Source: VXRN01 sp963664365
GTDB lineage: Bacteria; Chloroflexota; Dehalococcoidia; Lucifugimonadales; UBA1123
Assembly (NCBI GenBank): GCA_963664365.1
Contig: OY761144.1
Location: 2,914,001 to 2,978,000 of the forward strand
Length of the DNA: 64,000 bases
Direction: 5' to 3'
The first letter of the stretch is position 1. Each line of letters begins with the position of its first letter. Made by a program: the position numbers and the translations under genes. The notes beneath the pieces are model-generated. The model saw only the letters and a program-made list of their open reading frames with translations. It had not been told where the DNA came from and made no database searches. Positions 33,851 through 42,523 of the stretch are shown piece by piece.

Positions 33851-35089
33851 ATGGCCCATAGCTTCATGCAGAGCCCGTCATATCTGTTCACGTCGGAGTC
33901 GGTGACTGAAGGACACCCCGACAAGCTCTGCGATCAGATATCCGACGCGGTGCTCGACGCGATCATAGCCGACGACCCGGCGGCGCGGGTCGCCTGCGAG
34001 ACATGCACCACGACCGGCCTCGTAATGGTGATGGGAGAGATCACCACGCAAACATACGTGGACATCCCGAAGATCGTGCGTCACACGATCCGGGACGCCG
34101 GATACGAAGACTCGTCCTACGGCTTCGACTACCAGTCGTGCGGAATAGCGGTCTCGGTACACGAGCAGTCGCCCGACATATCCACGGGCGTCTCCCACTC
34201 GCTCGATTCTGAAGGGAGCGGCGGCGCGGACGACGATCTGGACAGGCTGGGCGCGGGGGACCAGGGGATGATGGTCGGCTACGCCTGCACCGAGACGCCT
34301 GAACTGATGCCGCTGCCCATCGCGCTGTCTCACCGCCTGTGCCAGCGAATGGCCGAGGTCCGCAAGGAGCGGCTGCTCCCGTATCTCAGGCCGGACGGCA
34401 AGTCGCAGGTCACGGTCGAGTACGAGTACGGACGCCCGAAGCGCGTTCATACCGTCCTGATGAGCGCGCAGCACAGCCCGGAGGTCAGCCAATCGGTGAT
34501 CGAACGCGACCTCATAGAGAACGTGGGCAAGGAAGTCATATCGCCCGATCTGCTGGACCAGGATACGCGGTGGGTCGTAAATCCCTCCAGACGCTTCGTC
34601 ATCGGCGGTCCGGTCGGAGATTCGGGCCTCACGGGTCGCAAGATACTCGTGGATACCTACGGAGGCATGGCGCGGCACGGAGGCGGCGCGTTTTCGGGCA
34701 AGGACCCGACCAAGGTTGACCGCTCCGCCGCATACGCGGCCAGGTACGTCGCCAAGAACGTGGTGGCCGCCGGCCTGGCGGACCGCGCCGAGATACAGAT
34801 CTCCTATGCCATCGGCGTCGCCAACCCGACTTCGATATCGGCGGAGACTTTCGGCACCAACGAGGTCCCGGACAGCACGATCAACTCGCTCATCGAAAAG
34901 CACTTCGACCTGCGCCCCGGCTCGATCATCCGCGACCTGGACCTGCGTCGGCCCATCTACACCAAGACCGCGGCATACGGCCACTTCGGAAGGCCGGAGG
35001 AGGACTTCCCCTGGGAGCGGACGGACAAGGCGGACGTTCTGAGGCGGGAGGCGTTCGTTCGGGACATGGGGGAATCGGCCTCCTCCTGA
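33851..35089 (+). CDS. metK: S-adenosylmethionine synthetase
   Basis: A 412-residue MetK. It shows FTSESVTEGHPDKLCDQISD at the N-terminus, GAGDQGMMVGYA and GGGAFSGKDPTKVDRSAAY, the ATP and phosphate-binding signatures. The ATG at 33851 is chosen because aggaggagcc precedes it directly; an upstream ATG adds ten unrelated residues. The enzyme joins methionine and ATP to make SAM, the ligand of the riboswitch ahead of this gene cluster. The downstream phosphohexomutase begins 18 bases later. Confidence 0.96.
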   Translation: MAHSFMQSPSYLFTSESVTEGHPDKLCDQISDAVLDAIIADDPAARVACETCTTTGLVMVMGEITTQTYVDIPKIVRHTIRDAGYEDSSYGFDYQSCGIAVSVHEQSPDISTGVSHSLDSEGSGGADDDLDRLGAGDQGMMVGYACTETPELMPLPIALSHRLCQRMAEVRKERLLPYLRPDGKSQVTVEYEYGRPKRVHTVLMSAQHSPEVSQSVIERDLIENVGKEVISPDLLDQDTRWVVNPSRRFVIGGPVGDSGLTGRKILVDTYGGMARHGGGAFSGKDPTKVDRSAAYAARYVAKNVVAAGLADRAEIQISYAIGVANPTSISAETFGTNEVPDSTINSLIEKHFDLRPGSIIRDLDLRRPIYTKTAAYGHFGRPEEDFPWERTDKADVLRREAFVRDMGESASS

Positions 35090-35107
35090 CCGAGAATGGG
35101 GGTGAAT

Positions 35108-36532
35108 ATGCCTCGAATAAGGTTCGGGACGGACGGTTGGCGCGCCGTAATGGGCGAAGACTTCACGTTCGAGAACGTGCGCGTGTGCGCTCAGGGGGCC
35201 GCGGACTACGTAAACTCGACCGGACTGGCTGCCAGAGGGTTCGTCATCGGCTACGACACGCGGTTCGACTCCGACAAGTTCGCCGAAGCGGTCGCCGAGA
35301 TCATGGCCGCCAACGGCGTGCCGACGTTCCTGTGCAGCCGCGCCGCGCCGACTCCGGTGGTCAGCCACTCGCTGGTCTCGATGACGGCGGGGGCCGGAGC
35401 GGTGATAACGGCGAGCCACAACCCGGCGGCATGGAACGGTTTCAAGTTCAAGCCTGACTACGGGGGCAGCGCGTCGAGCGAGATAGTGGCCGATCTCGAG
35501 CGGCACATAGCAAAGGTCGAAGCGTCGGGAGAGGTCCGCCGCATGGACATACGAGAGGCCGAGCGGCGCGGCCTGCTGGAGCGATTCGACCCCACCAACG
35601 ACTATCTCAACCACGTCGCGCAGTTCGTGGATCTCGACGCCATCAGGAACTCGGGCCTGAACATCGTGGTGGACTCGATGTACGGAGCGGGCGCGGGGTA
35701 TTTCGACACGCTCATCTCCGGCGGCAGCGCGCGGATAGTGGAGTTGCACGGAGAGGTCGATCCATCCTTTCCCGGCATGAACCAGCCTGAGCCTATCGCC
35801 GCGAACCTGGGCGCGCTGATCGACACGGTTGAGGACGCCACGGCAGACATCGGCCTGGCAACCGACGGCGACGCCGACCGCCTGGGCATGGTTGACGACA
35901 ACGGGGAGTTCGTCGCCACCACGGAGACGTTCAGCCTGTTGTGTATGCACCTTCTGGACGTTCTGGGGCAGTCGGGCCCGCTGGTGAAGTCGATCACCAT
36001 GAGCGGCATGATCGACAAGCTGGGCGAGCAGCACGACGTGGAAGTGATCGAGACGCCCGTCGGGTTCAAGCACCTTGGTCCGCAGATGATGGCGGTCGAT
36101 GCGCTCGCGGCCGGGGAGGAGAGCGGAGGGTACGCCTTCAGGGGCAACATTCCGGAGCGGGACGGGATACTGAGCGGGCTGCTGCTGCTGGACATGGTGG
36201 TCAAGACGGGTGAGAACCCGGCGGATCTCAGGGCAACGCTGTTCGAGAAGGTCGGAGCGCACGTTTACGATAGGTGGGACGTGGAGTTCGACCCGGCGAT
36301 GAGAGACTTGGTAATGAGCCGGGTAAGCGCGGCGCGTCCATTCGAGATAGCGGGCCAGCCGGTGGTCTCGGTCGATAGTCGGGACGGGGTGAAGTTCCTG
36401 CTCGAAGACGGTTACTGGGCGCTTGTGCGGTTCTCAGGCACGGAGCCGCTGCTCCGCATCTACGCCGAGGGGCCGTCTCAGGCAGACGTGGCCGCCATGT
36501 TGGGCGAGGCGCGGGCGCTGACGGGGATATGA
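35108..36532 (+). CDS. Alpha-D-phosphohexomutase (phosphoglucomutase/phosphomannomutase family)
   Basis: A protein of about 474 residues with the four-domain mutase layout. The FGTDGWRA start is followed by the phosphoserine loop TASHNPAAWNG, the metal loop DGDADRLG, the sugar loop GEESGGYA and the C-terminal phosphate site RFSGTEPLLRIY. It moves a phosphate between C1 and C6 of glucose or mannose, or C1 and C5 of a pentose. The start at 35108 has gggggtg upstream. It is probably co-transcribed with metK. The preferred sugar cannot be assigned by eye. Confidence 0.9.
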   Translation: MPRIRFGTDGWRAVMGEDFTFENVRVCAQGAADYVNSTGLAARGFVIGYDTRFDSDKFAEAVAEIMAANGVPTFLCSRAAPTPVVSHSLVSMTAGAGAVITASHNPAAWNGFKFKPDYGGSASSEIVADLERHIAKVEASGEVRRMDIREAERRGLLERFDPTNDYLNHVAQFVDLDAIRNSGLNIVVDSMYGAGAGYFDTLISGGSARIVELHGEVDPSFPGMNQPEPIAANLGALIDTVEDATADIGLATDGDADRLGMVDDNGEFVATTETFSLLCMHLLDVLGQSGPLVKSITMSGMIDKLGEQHDVEVIETPVGFKHLGPQMMAVDALAAGEESGGYAFRGNIPERDGILSGLLLLDMVVKTGENPADLRATLFEKVGAHVYDRWDVEFDPAMRDLVMSRVSAARPFEIAGQPVVSVDSRDGVKFLLEDGYWALVRFSGTEPLLRIYAEGPSQADVAAMLGEARALTGI

Positions 36533-36540
36533 CCCGCATA

Positions 36541-36625
36541 GAATCCCCTCTCCCTTGATCGTCTGACAGAGGTAGGCAAACACACTCTCTCCGTCAAGGG
36601 AGAGGGCTGGGGCGAGGGTGATCAG
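36541..36625. repeat. Dispersed palindromic repeat, imperfect/inverted copy
   Basis: AATCCCCTCTCCCTTGA at 36542 and CCGTCAAGGGAGAGGG from 36591, with CTGGGGCGAGGGTGATCA after, are two opposed arms of the dispersed element, separated by about 35 bases. The arms can pair into a long hairpin and may act as a terminator for the SAM-cycle operon and the converging HEPN pair. Confidence 0.55.
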
Positions 36626-36648
36626 TCTCTCGTAGCCGGTAGGTTTGT

Positions 36649-37101
36649 TCAACGTTGGCCGGCGAGAGTTGCGATTGCCACCATGGCGCGTTCCTGCGAG
36701 GCGGCGGCGTTGAAGTCCGTTATTGCCCTTTCCGCAGAGTCAATCCAGATAATGACTTGGTTCTGGGCAAAGTTCATGATGGGGTTGTAATCGGCGTTCT
36801 CGCGCGCCTTTTTGATAATACCGATTACGACGGCGAAGTTTTGCACCTGCGGGCTGAAGAGATGGGGCCAACCGTGGAGCGGGTTCTCGGCGCGGTAGTG
36901 CCGGAGCGACCGGTAGGTCGCAACCCAATTGGATTCGTTATCCGGTGTCCTGCCGCCCACGATAAGGTCGGCATTGCTGGTTGTCAGCGCGTGGAACATG
37001 GCGTAGTAGGCTGTGCTGACGGCGCGACGCAGCGCCTCTTGGGAGGGCTGTCCACCCGCGAGAAGACGGCTTGCCCTGATGAGTTCTGTCCAATCCATCA
37101 T
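36649..37101 (-). CDS. HEPN-domain protein, putative toxin/RNase
   Basis: A 150-residue helical protein. The RRAVSTAYYAMFHALT segment is typical of HEPN domains, and RAENPLH fits the HEPN active-site pattern Arg-x4-6-His. HEPN proteins are often RNases paired with a neutralising nucleotidyltransferase. It follows directly on the 105-residue gene, with the stop TGA immediately before the ATG. The partner lacks an obvious nucleotidyltransferase motif, so the pair is not a standard HEPN/MNT module. Confidence 0.6.
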   Translation of the reverse strand: MMDWTELIRASRLLAGGQPSQEALRRAVSTAYYAMFHALTTSNADLIVGGRTPDNESNWVATYRSLRHYRAENPLHGWPHLFSPQVQNFAVVIGIIKKARENADYNPIMNFAQNQVIIWIDSAERAITDFNAAASQERAMVAIATLAGQR

Positions 37102-37419
37102 TCACCCAGCCATGAGCCATGCTTTACCCATCTCATCGGCATCGCTTTGTGGAATATAGGAAATCGACGGGAGGGCGCGAATGCCGGCGTCGAGCAGGGT
37201 CCGGTAAAGGAAGCTGCCGTAGGAGTTGAGCATGCCGATATCCAGGCTGTCGGGCATGCCGTCGTAAATTATCCAGACGTCGATGAAAGCGACGCCATCG
37301 AAGTCCTCGGTGGCTTTGGTCCACACATCGCGATAGGGCAATCGGCCTTGGTGGTGAGTGTCTAAGGTTTGGAGGATGATGCCTTTGGCTTGGTCCGCCT
37401 GTTCTGCCGTGATAGTCAT
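37102..37419 (-). CDS. Hypothetical partner of HEPN protein
   Basis: A 105-residue protein with a strand-rich middle (VAFIDVWIIYDGMPDSLD) and a helical C-terminus. I do not recognise the family. The close coupling to the HEPN gene, antitoxin-first order and small size suggest it neutralises the HEPN protein. The GSx10DxD motif expected of an MNT antitoxin is absent. Confidence 0.55.
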   Translation of the reverse strand: MTITAEQADQAKGIILQTLDTHHQGRLPYRDVWTKATEDFDGVAFIDVWIIYDGMPDSLDIGMLNSYGSFLYRTLLDAGIRALPSISYIPQSDADEMGKAWLMAG

Positions 37420-37535
37420 ATTGCGCTCCGACTGGTGAGGGTGATCGGTATGTTACAGACCGGGGGCTGGCGGGTCAAAGGGATCCAAGAACGTATCCCA
37501 GAGAGGGTGCGCGGTACCTAACCGCTCCGTCCGTG

Positions 37536-37541
37536 TATAAT
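37536..37541 (+). promoter_or_regulatory. Probable polA promoter -10 box
   Basis: A perfect TATAAT lies 28 bases before the polA start, with no good -35 box at 16-18 bases upstream. A ggagg ribosome site follows at 37555. Confidence 0.4.
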
Positions 37542-37569
37542 CGGGGCAACTCTCGGAGGTTCAGGTGTA

Positions 37570-40365
37570 ATGGTCGCGCTCGATTCTCAGCCGATGTTGG
37601 ACAAAAGGCCGCTGCTGCTGCTCATGGACGGTCACGCGATCGCTCACCGCGCCTGGCACGCGATCCGGGAGCCGCTGAACGTCCGCGCGACTGGCGAGGA
37701 CGTCCGAGCGGTCTTTGGGTTCCTCAACATCTTCCTGAAGACGCTCGGCGACCGCAGCCCGACGCACGTCGCGGTGGCGTTCGACGTATCCGCGCCAACC
37801 TTCAGGCATGAACGATTCGCAGACTACAAGGCGCAACGTCCACCCACGCCGCCGGAGCTGCGGCCCCAGTTCGACGTAATCAAGGAGGTCATGACCGCGT
37901 TCGGCGTCCCGATCTATGAGCAGGCGGGCATCGAGGCGGACGACGTGCTGGGCACCCTGTGCAAACAGGCCGAGGAGCAGGACATCGACACGATCGTCCT
38001 CACCGGCGACACCGACACGCTTCAGCTAGTCTCCGAGCGGGTGAATGTCCTGCTTAGCCACGCCGTCGGCAACCGCACGCTCTACGACGTGGAGGCCGTC
38101 AAGGACCGGTACGGCGGACTCGGCCCTGAGTCCGTCGCTGAGATCAAGGCGTTGGAGGGAGACTCCTCCGACAACATCCCCGGCGTTCCGGGCGTCGGAC
38201 GCAAGACGGCGATCAAGCTGCTTACCGAGTATGGGTCGATCCCGGGAATCTACGACCATATCGACGAGGTCAAGCCGCCGAGGGCGAAGAAAAACCTCGG
38301 CGAGTACCGTGAGACTGCATTTGAAGCGCAGTTCCTGACGACGATCAAACGGGACGCTGCGAACATTGACCTCGACATGGACAAGTGCGTATTCGGCGAT
38401 TTCGCGCGCCAGGACGTGCTGGACGTGTTCACCAGGCTTGAGTTCTTCAGCATGATCTCCCGTATTCCGGCGTCGGGAGACGACGACGGCGACAGCCAGC
38501 AGGCAACTTTCGACCTCGGCGTCGAAAAGCCACCCGTTGACTACACCGTGGTCGATAGCGAAGACGCGCTGGAGTCGCTGGTATCGGCCATCGCCACGCC
38601 CGCCGGGTTCTCGTTCGACACGGAGACCACCTCGCAAAATCCGATGACTGCGCGGCTGGTCGGGCTGTCGTTTTCGGTCGAGCCTCACGCGGGATGGTAC
38701 GTACCGGTCGGACACTCGGAGGGGAAGCAGCTTTCCCTCGACGTCGTACTCGGCGCGCTCGGCCCGGTCTTCACCGATCCGGGCGTGCCCAAGACCGCCC
38801 ACAACGCCAACTACGACATGATGGTACTGGAGAACCACGGCATCAGGGTCGAGGGGTTGGCGTTCGACACGATGCTCGCGGCGCACGCCGCCGGACGCAG
38901 CCAAGTCGGACTGAAGAACCTCGCCCTAGACTACTTCGGGGAGGAGATGACGCCGATCTCGAAGCTGATCGGCGCTGGCCGCAAGCAGATCACGATGGCC
39001 GAGGTGGACATCCGGAGCGCGGCTGACTACGCGGCGGCAGACGCCGACTTTACCGAGCGTCTCAGGCGCGACCTCGAAGTCGAATTGAGTCAGAAGTCCC
39101 TGGACGACATGCTGAAGAAGTACGAGATGCCGCTCGTGCCGGTTCTGGTGAAGATGCAGCGCGACGGGGTGGCCATCGACGCCGACGCGCTTCGCAAGAT
39201 GTCGGAAGAGCTGAGGACGGAGCTTGATCGCATCAGAGAGAACATGTACATGACGGTCGGGCACGAGTTCAACCTGAATTCGTCGAAGCAGTTGGGGGAC
39301 GTTCTGTTTACGGAGTTGCGGCTGCCGCCAACCCGACGCACCAAGTCCGGCTTCTCAACGGACGCCTCATCTCTCGACGGCCTGAAGGCCCAGCTTGACA
39401 CCGGAACCATCGAGAGCGCGGACGCGCGCGCCTACGACGTGCTGAACGGCATCCTGGAGCATCGGCAGCTATCCAAGATCAAGTCAACGTACGTGGACGC
39501 GCTGCCCGGCCTGGTCAACCCGGACACCGGGCGCATCCACACCAAGTACAACCAGACCGGGTCGGCGACGGGACGAATATCGTCGAACGACCCGAACGTG
39601 CAGAACATACCTGTGCGGACCGAGCTAGGCCGTCGGGTTCGCAAGGCGTTCATCGCGCCGGGCGCGCCGGAGTTTGCGCTGCTGGCGGCGGACTATTCGC
39701 AGATCGAGCTGCGAATACTCGCCCACTTCTCGGAAGACCCGGCGCTGCTCGGCGCGTTCCATGAGGGGAAGGATATCCACAACGCGACCTCGTCTCTGGT
39801 GTACGGCGTCCCAATGGACGAAGTGACGGACGAGATGCGCCGCATCGCGAAGATTCTGAACTTCGGCGTTCTGTACGGCCTGACGGCGTTCGGCATATCA
39901 CGTCAGACCGACCTGACGCCTGAGCAGGGCCAGCGGTTCATCAACGTCTATTTCGAGCAGTACCCCGGCATCCAGGACTACGTGGAGGGCACCATCCGGA
40001 AGTGCAGGACCGACGGCTACGTCCAGACGGCGCTCGGCAGACGGCGCTACCTGCCCAACATCACGGCGCGCAACATGCACGTGCGCCGCGCGGCAGAGCG
40101 GGCCGCGATCAACATGCCGATTCAGGGAACCGCGGCGGACATCATCAAGATAGCGATGATCCGAATAATGGAGCGGTTGACCGAACGCGGTATGCGCTCC
40201 AAGATGATACTTCAGGTCCACGACGAACTGATCTTCGAGACGCCCAGGGACGAAATCGAGGATCTGAAAGAATTGGTGATGGAGCTTATGCCCGCGTCGC
40301 TCTCACTCGCCGTGCCCCTGACGGTCGAGCTAAAGACGGGAGATACTTGGGGCGACATGGAGTAG
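37570..40365 (+). CDS. polA: DNA polymerase I
   Basis: A 931-residue three-domain PolA. The 5'-nuclease domain (residues 1-290) shows LLLMDGHAIAHRAW, EADDVLGTL and GDSSDNIPGVPGVG. The 3'-5' exonuclease keeps SFDTET (DxE), AHNANYDMM and DYAAADADF, so proofreading should be active, unlike Taq-type enzymes. Polymerase motifs A (DYSQIELRILAHFSED), B (KILNFGVLYGLT) and C (QVHDELIFE) are intact. It fills gaps and removes RNA primers. A TATAAT and ggagg lie upstream; tRNA-Gly follows. Confidence 0.97.
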   Translation: MVALDSQPMLDKRPLLLLMDGHAIAHRAWHAIREPLNVRATGEDVRAVFGFLNIFLKTLGDRSPTHVAVAFDVSAPTFRHERFADYKAQRPPTPPELRPQFDVIKEVMTAFGVPIYEQAGIEADDVLGTLCKQAEEQDIDTIVLTGDTDTLQLVSERVNVLLSHAVGNRTLYDVEAVKDRYGGLGPESVAEIKALEGDSSDNIPGVPGVGRKTAIKLLTEYGSIPGIYDHIDEVKPPRAKKNLGEYRETAFEAQFLTTIKRDAANIDLDMDKCVFGDFARQDVLDVFTRLEFFSMISRIPASGDDDGDSQQATFDLGVEKPPVDYTVVDSEDALESLVSAIATPAGFSFDTETTSQNPMTARLVGLSFSVEPHAGWYVPVGHSEGKQLSLDVVLGALGPVFTDPGVPKTAHNANYDMMVLENHGIRVEGLAFDTMLAAHAAGRSQVGLKNLALDYFGEEMTPISKLIGAGRKQITMAEVDIRSAADYAAADADFTERLRRDLEVELSQKSLDDMLKKYEMPLVPVLVKMQRDGVAIDADALRKMSEELRTELDRIRENMYMTVGHEFNLNSSKQLGDVLFTELRLPPTRRTKSGFSTDASSLDGLKAQLDTGTIESADARAYDVLNGILEHRQLSKIKSTYVDALPGLVNPDTGRIHTKYNQTGSATGRISSNDPNVQNIPVRTELGRRVRKAFIAPGAPEFALLAADYSQIELRILAHFSEDPALLGAFHEGKDIHNATSSLVYGVPMDEVTDEMRRIAKILNFGVLYGLTAFGISRQTDLTPEQGQRFINVYFEQYPGIQDYVEGTIRKCRTDGYVQTALGRRRYLPNITARNMHVRRAAERAAINMPIQGTAADIIKIAMIRIMERLTERGMRSKMILQVHDELIFETPRDEIEDLKELVMELMPASLSLAVPLTVELKTGDTWGDME

Positions 40366-40395
40366 CCCGTCGGCTGCAAAGGCGGGCAGGGGTTG

Positions 40396-40425
40396 TTGAC
40401 CGCGGACGGCGGATATTCGTATGCT
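40396..40425 (+). promoter_or_regulatory. Promoter of tRNA-Gly
   Basis: TTGACC (40396-40401), 18 bases, TATGCT (40420-40425), ending 12 bases before the tRNA. This is a plausible sigma-70-type promoter, so the tRNA is probably expressed independently of polA. Confidence 0.5.
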
Positions 40426-40437
40426 GGTAGCAGACGA

Positions 40438-40512
40438 GCGGGAGTAGCTCAGTGGTAGAGTCCCTGCCTTCCAAGCAGGCTGTCGCGGGTTCGAATCCCG
40501 TCTCCCGCTCCA
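40438..40512 (+). tRNA. tRNA-Gly (anticodon TCC)
   Basis: The cloverleaf is complete: acceptor GCGGGAG pairs with CTCCCGC. The D arm contains AGCTCAGTGGTAGAG; the anticodon stem CCTGC/GCAGG encloses CTTCCAA, giving TCC; and the T arm reads GCGGGTTCGAATCCCGT. The CCA end is encoded. It reads GGA (and by wobble GGG) codons. Confidence 0.97.
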
Positions 40513-40549
40513 CTTTCGGAAGCGCGCCGAAAGCGTCTCGGAACGAGCG

Positions 40550-41038
40550 TCACATTGGTTCGGAATCTTCGCCGTCTGAAACGTTTGCCGACTTGGCGTT
40601 CGCCGTCATCTTTTCGATGAAGACCATGAGGGCCGTCAACTCTTCCTCGCTGACTTTACTCATCATGCCCGCGTAGCTCTCCTCGGCTCTCCTAATTAGG
40701 TCCTGCGCGAGCGCGTCGCCCTCCTCAGTCAGCTCCACATACACCACGCGCCTGTCGTCTCTGAGTCGAGTCTTCCGGACGAGGCCCATATCTTCGAGCT
40801 TGGACACCATGCGGCTTACTCGTCCGAGGTCGAGGGGAACTCGCTCATTGATGCCGTTGACGGTGATCGGCCTGTTGTCGAAGCAGGTGAGGACAACCGA
40901 GTACTCAGCAACGGAAAGCTCAAAGGGAGCCAGCATCTCCTCGAGCTTTCGGTAGATGAGGTTTACTAAACCCGTCAGGTCGCCCTGGAGTCTGGCGATT
41001 TGCGCCTCCAGCGACTGTCCTTGAGTCTGGTCATTCAT
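40550..41038 (-). CDS. MarR-family transcriptional regulator, type A, copy 2
   Basis: A 162-residue winged-helix protein: an N-terminal dimerisation helix, then ITVNGINERVPLDLGRVSRMV as the DNA-reading helix region and DRRVVYVELTEEGDALA as the wing. It closely resembles the protein at 41589-42050. The ATGA overlap with the upstream MarR gene shows translational coupling. MarR proteins are dimeric repressors released by small ligands or oxidants; no ligand is evident. A C-terminal acidic tail (SDGEDSEPM) is absent from its paralogue. Confidence 0.88.
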   Translation of the reverse strand: MNDQTQGQSLEAQIARLQGDLTGLVNLIYRKLEEMLAPFELSVAEYSVVLTCFDNRPITVNGINERVPLDLGRVSRMVSKLEDMGLVRKTRLRDDRRVVYVELTEEGDALAQDLIRRAEESYAGMMSKVSEEELTALMVFIEKMTANAKSANVSDGEDSEPM

Positions 41039-41478
41039 TCCGCGATCATCTTTTCCATAACGGCCATGCAGCCGGACATTTCCTCTTGGTCGATTCCTTT
41101 CGTAAGACGGGCATAGTACTCATGCGCGCTCTTCTTGAGCTGCGGAATCAGAGCCCGTCCAGCTTCGGTTACCTTCAGGTACACCACACGCCGATCGACC
41201 CTTCGGCGCACCCTTTCAACTAAGTCCATGTCCTCCAGCCGGGTCACCGCGCGACTCATGTGTCCGCCGCCAATGGGGACGAAAGCCCTCATATCTCTGA
41301 GCGTGATTTGCCCCGCGCTGAGGCATGTGGAGAGGATGGTATATTCCACCGCGTCGATATCGTAAGGAGAAAGTCGCTCGTCGAGCCCCATAACAAGGAT
41401 TTGAACCAATTCGCTCAAGCCGTCACGCAGTCTAGTCGTCTGCTGACCGACCGACTTGGCCGAAGTCCAGTCTTCCAT
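41035..41478 (-). CDS. MarR-family transcriptional regulator, type B, copy 2
   Basis: A 147-residue MarR protein with ITLRDMRAFVPIGGGHMSRAV and the wing VDRRVVYLKVTEAGRAL. It differs clearly from the type A protein encoded next to it but matches the protein at 42047-42490 almost throughout. It is the first gene of the downstream two-gene unit, which has its own promoter. Two unlike MarR chains translated together could form a heterodimer; this is an inference. Confidence 0.88.
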   Translation of the reverse strand: MEDWTSAKSVGQQTTRLRDGLSELVQILVMGLDERLSPYDIDAVEYTILSTCLSAGQITLRDMRAFVPIGGGHMSRAVTRLEDMDLVERVRRRVDRRVVYLKVTEAGRALIPQLKKSAHEYYARLTKGIDQEEMSGCMAVMEKMIAE

Positions 41479-41509
41479 GTAGCGGCAGTCTCCAAGAATT
41501 TTCTCGGAA

Positions 41510-41538
41510 AATATAAACTACTTTGGCAGAACGTTCAA
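41510..41538 (-). promoter_or_regulatory. Promoter of the downstream MarR pair
   Basis: On the minus strand: TTGAAC (41538-41533), 17 bases, TATATT (41515-41510). The matching place in the other copy has the same TTGAAC but a degenerate -10 box. Confidence 0.6.
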
Positions 41539-41588
41539 CATGCCGCGGCAGGGGAATCTGTGTCAGATTGGTGGGCAGGTTCGCCGGC

Positions 41589-42050
41589 TCAGACGATTGC
41601 CGACTTGGCGTTCGCCGTCATCTTTTCAATGAAGGCCATGAGGTCCGTCAACTCTTCTTCGCTGACTCTACTCATGATGTCCGCGTAGTTCTCCTCCGCT
41701 ATCCTCATTAGGTCCAGCGCGAGCGCATTGCCCTTCTCAGTCATCTCCACATGCACCACGCGCCGGTCGCCTCTGGGCCGCGCCTTCCGGACCAAGCCCC
41801 TCACTTCGAAGTTGGACACCATACGGCTTACTCGTCCGAGGTCAAGGGGAACTCGCTCATTGATGCCGTTGACGGTGATCGGCCTGTTGGCGAAACAGGT
41901 GAGTACAACAGAATACTCGGCAACGGAAAGCTCGAAGGGGGCCAGCATCTCCTCGAGCTTTCGGTAGATGAGGTTCATCAGAGTCGTCAGGTCTCCCTGC
42001 AGTCTGGTGACCTGCGCCTCCAGCAGCCGTCCTTCAGTCTGGTCGTTCAT
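41589..42050 (-). CDS. MarR-family transcriptional regulator, type A, copy 1
   Basis: A 153-residue paralogue of the protein at 40550-41038, 1012 bases away, sharing most residues including ITVNGINERVPLDLGRVSRM and the wing. It lacks the acidic C-terminal tail and ends at the equivalent of ANAKSA. The start overlaps the upstream type B stop as ATGA. Confidence 0.88.
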   Translation of the reverse strand: MNDQTEGRLLEAQVTRLQGDLTTLMNLIYRKLEEMLAPFELSVAEYSVVLTCFANRPITVNGINERVPLDLGRVSRMVSNFEVRGLVRKARPRGDRRVVHVEMTEKGNALALDLMRIAEENYADIMSRVSEEELTDLMAFIEKMTANAKSAIV

Positions 42051-42490
42051 TCCGCGATCATCTTTTCCATAACGGCCATGCAGCCGGACATTTCCTCTTG
42101 GTCGATTCCTCTTATGAGACGGGCATAGTATTCCTGCGCGCCCTTCATGAGTTCCGGAATCAGAGCCTGTCCAGCTTCGGTCAGCTTCAGGTACACCACA
42201 CGCCGATCACCCCTTCGGCGCACCCTTTCGACTAAGTCCATGTCTTCCAGCCGGGTCACCACACGACTCAAGTGTCCGTCGCCAATGGGGACGACGACCC
42301 TCAGTTCCCTGAGTGTGATTTGCCTCGCGTTGAAGCAGGTAGAGAGGACGGTATATTCCACCGCGTCGATATCGTAATGGGAGAGCTGCTCACTTAGTCC
42401 GACGACAAGGATTTGGACCAAGTCGCTCAAGTCGTCCCGCAGTCTAGTCGTCCGCTGACTGACGGACATTGCTGAGGTCAAGTCTTCCAC
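42047..42490 (-). CDS. MarR-family transcriptional regulator, type B, copy 1
   Basis: A 147-residue paralogue of 41035-41478, with the differences concentrated in the reading helix (LRVVVPIGDGHLSRVV against MRAFVPIGGGHMSRAV). That region contacts DNA in MarR proteins, so the two copies may recognise different sites. First gene of the four-gene array on the minus strand. Confidence 0.88.
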   Translation of the reverse strand: MEDLTSAMSVSQRTTRLRDDLSDLVQILVVGLSEQLSHYDIDAVEYTVLSTCFNARQITLRELRVVVPIGDGHLSRVVTRLEDMDLVERVRRRGDRRVVYLKLTEAGQALIPELMKGAQEYYARLIRGIDQEEMSGCMAVMEKMIAE

Positions 42491-42523
42491 GCTGCGACAG
42501 TCTCCAAGAATGTTCTCTGAAAA

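Noticed and set aside
33878..36262. 794-codon minus-strand frame across metK and the phosphohexomutase
   Set aside because: Both plus-strand genes have full family motifs; the antisense frame shows none and is a codon-bias shadow.
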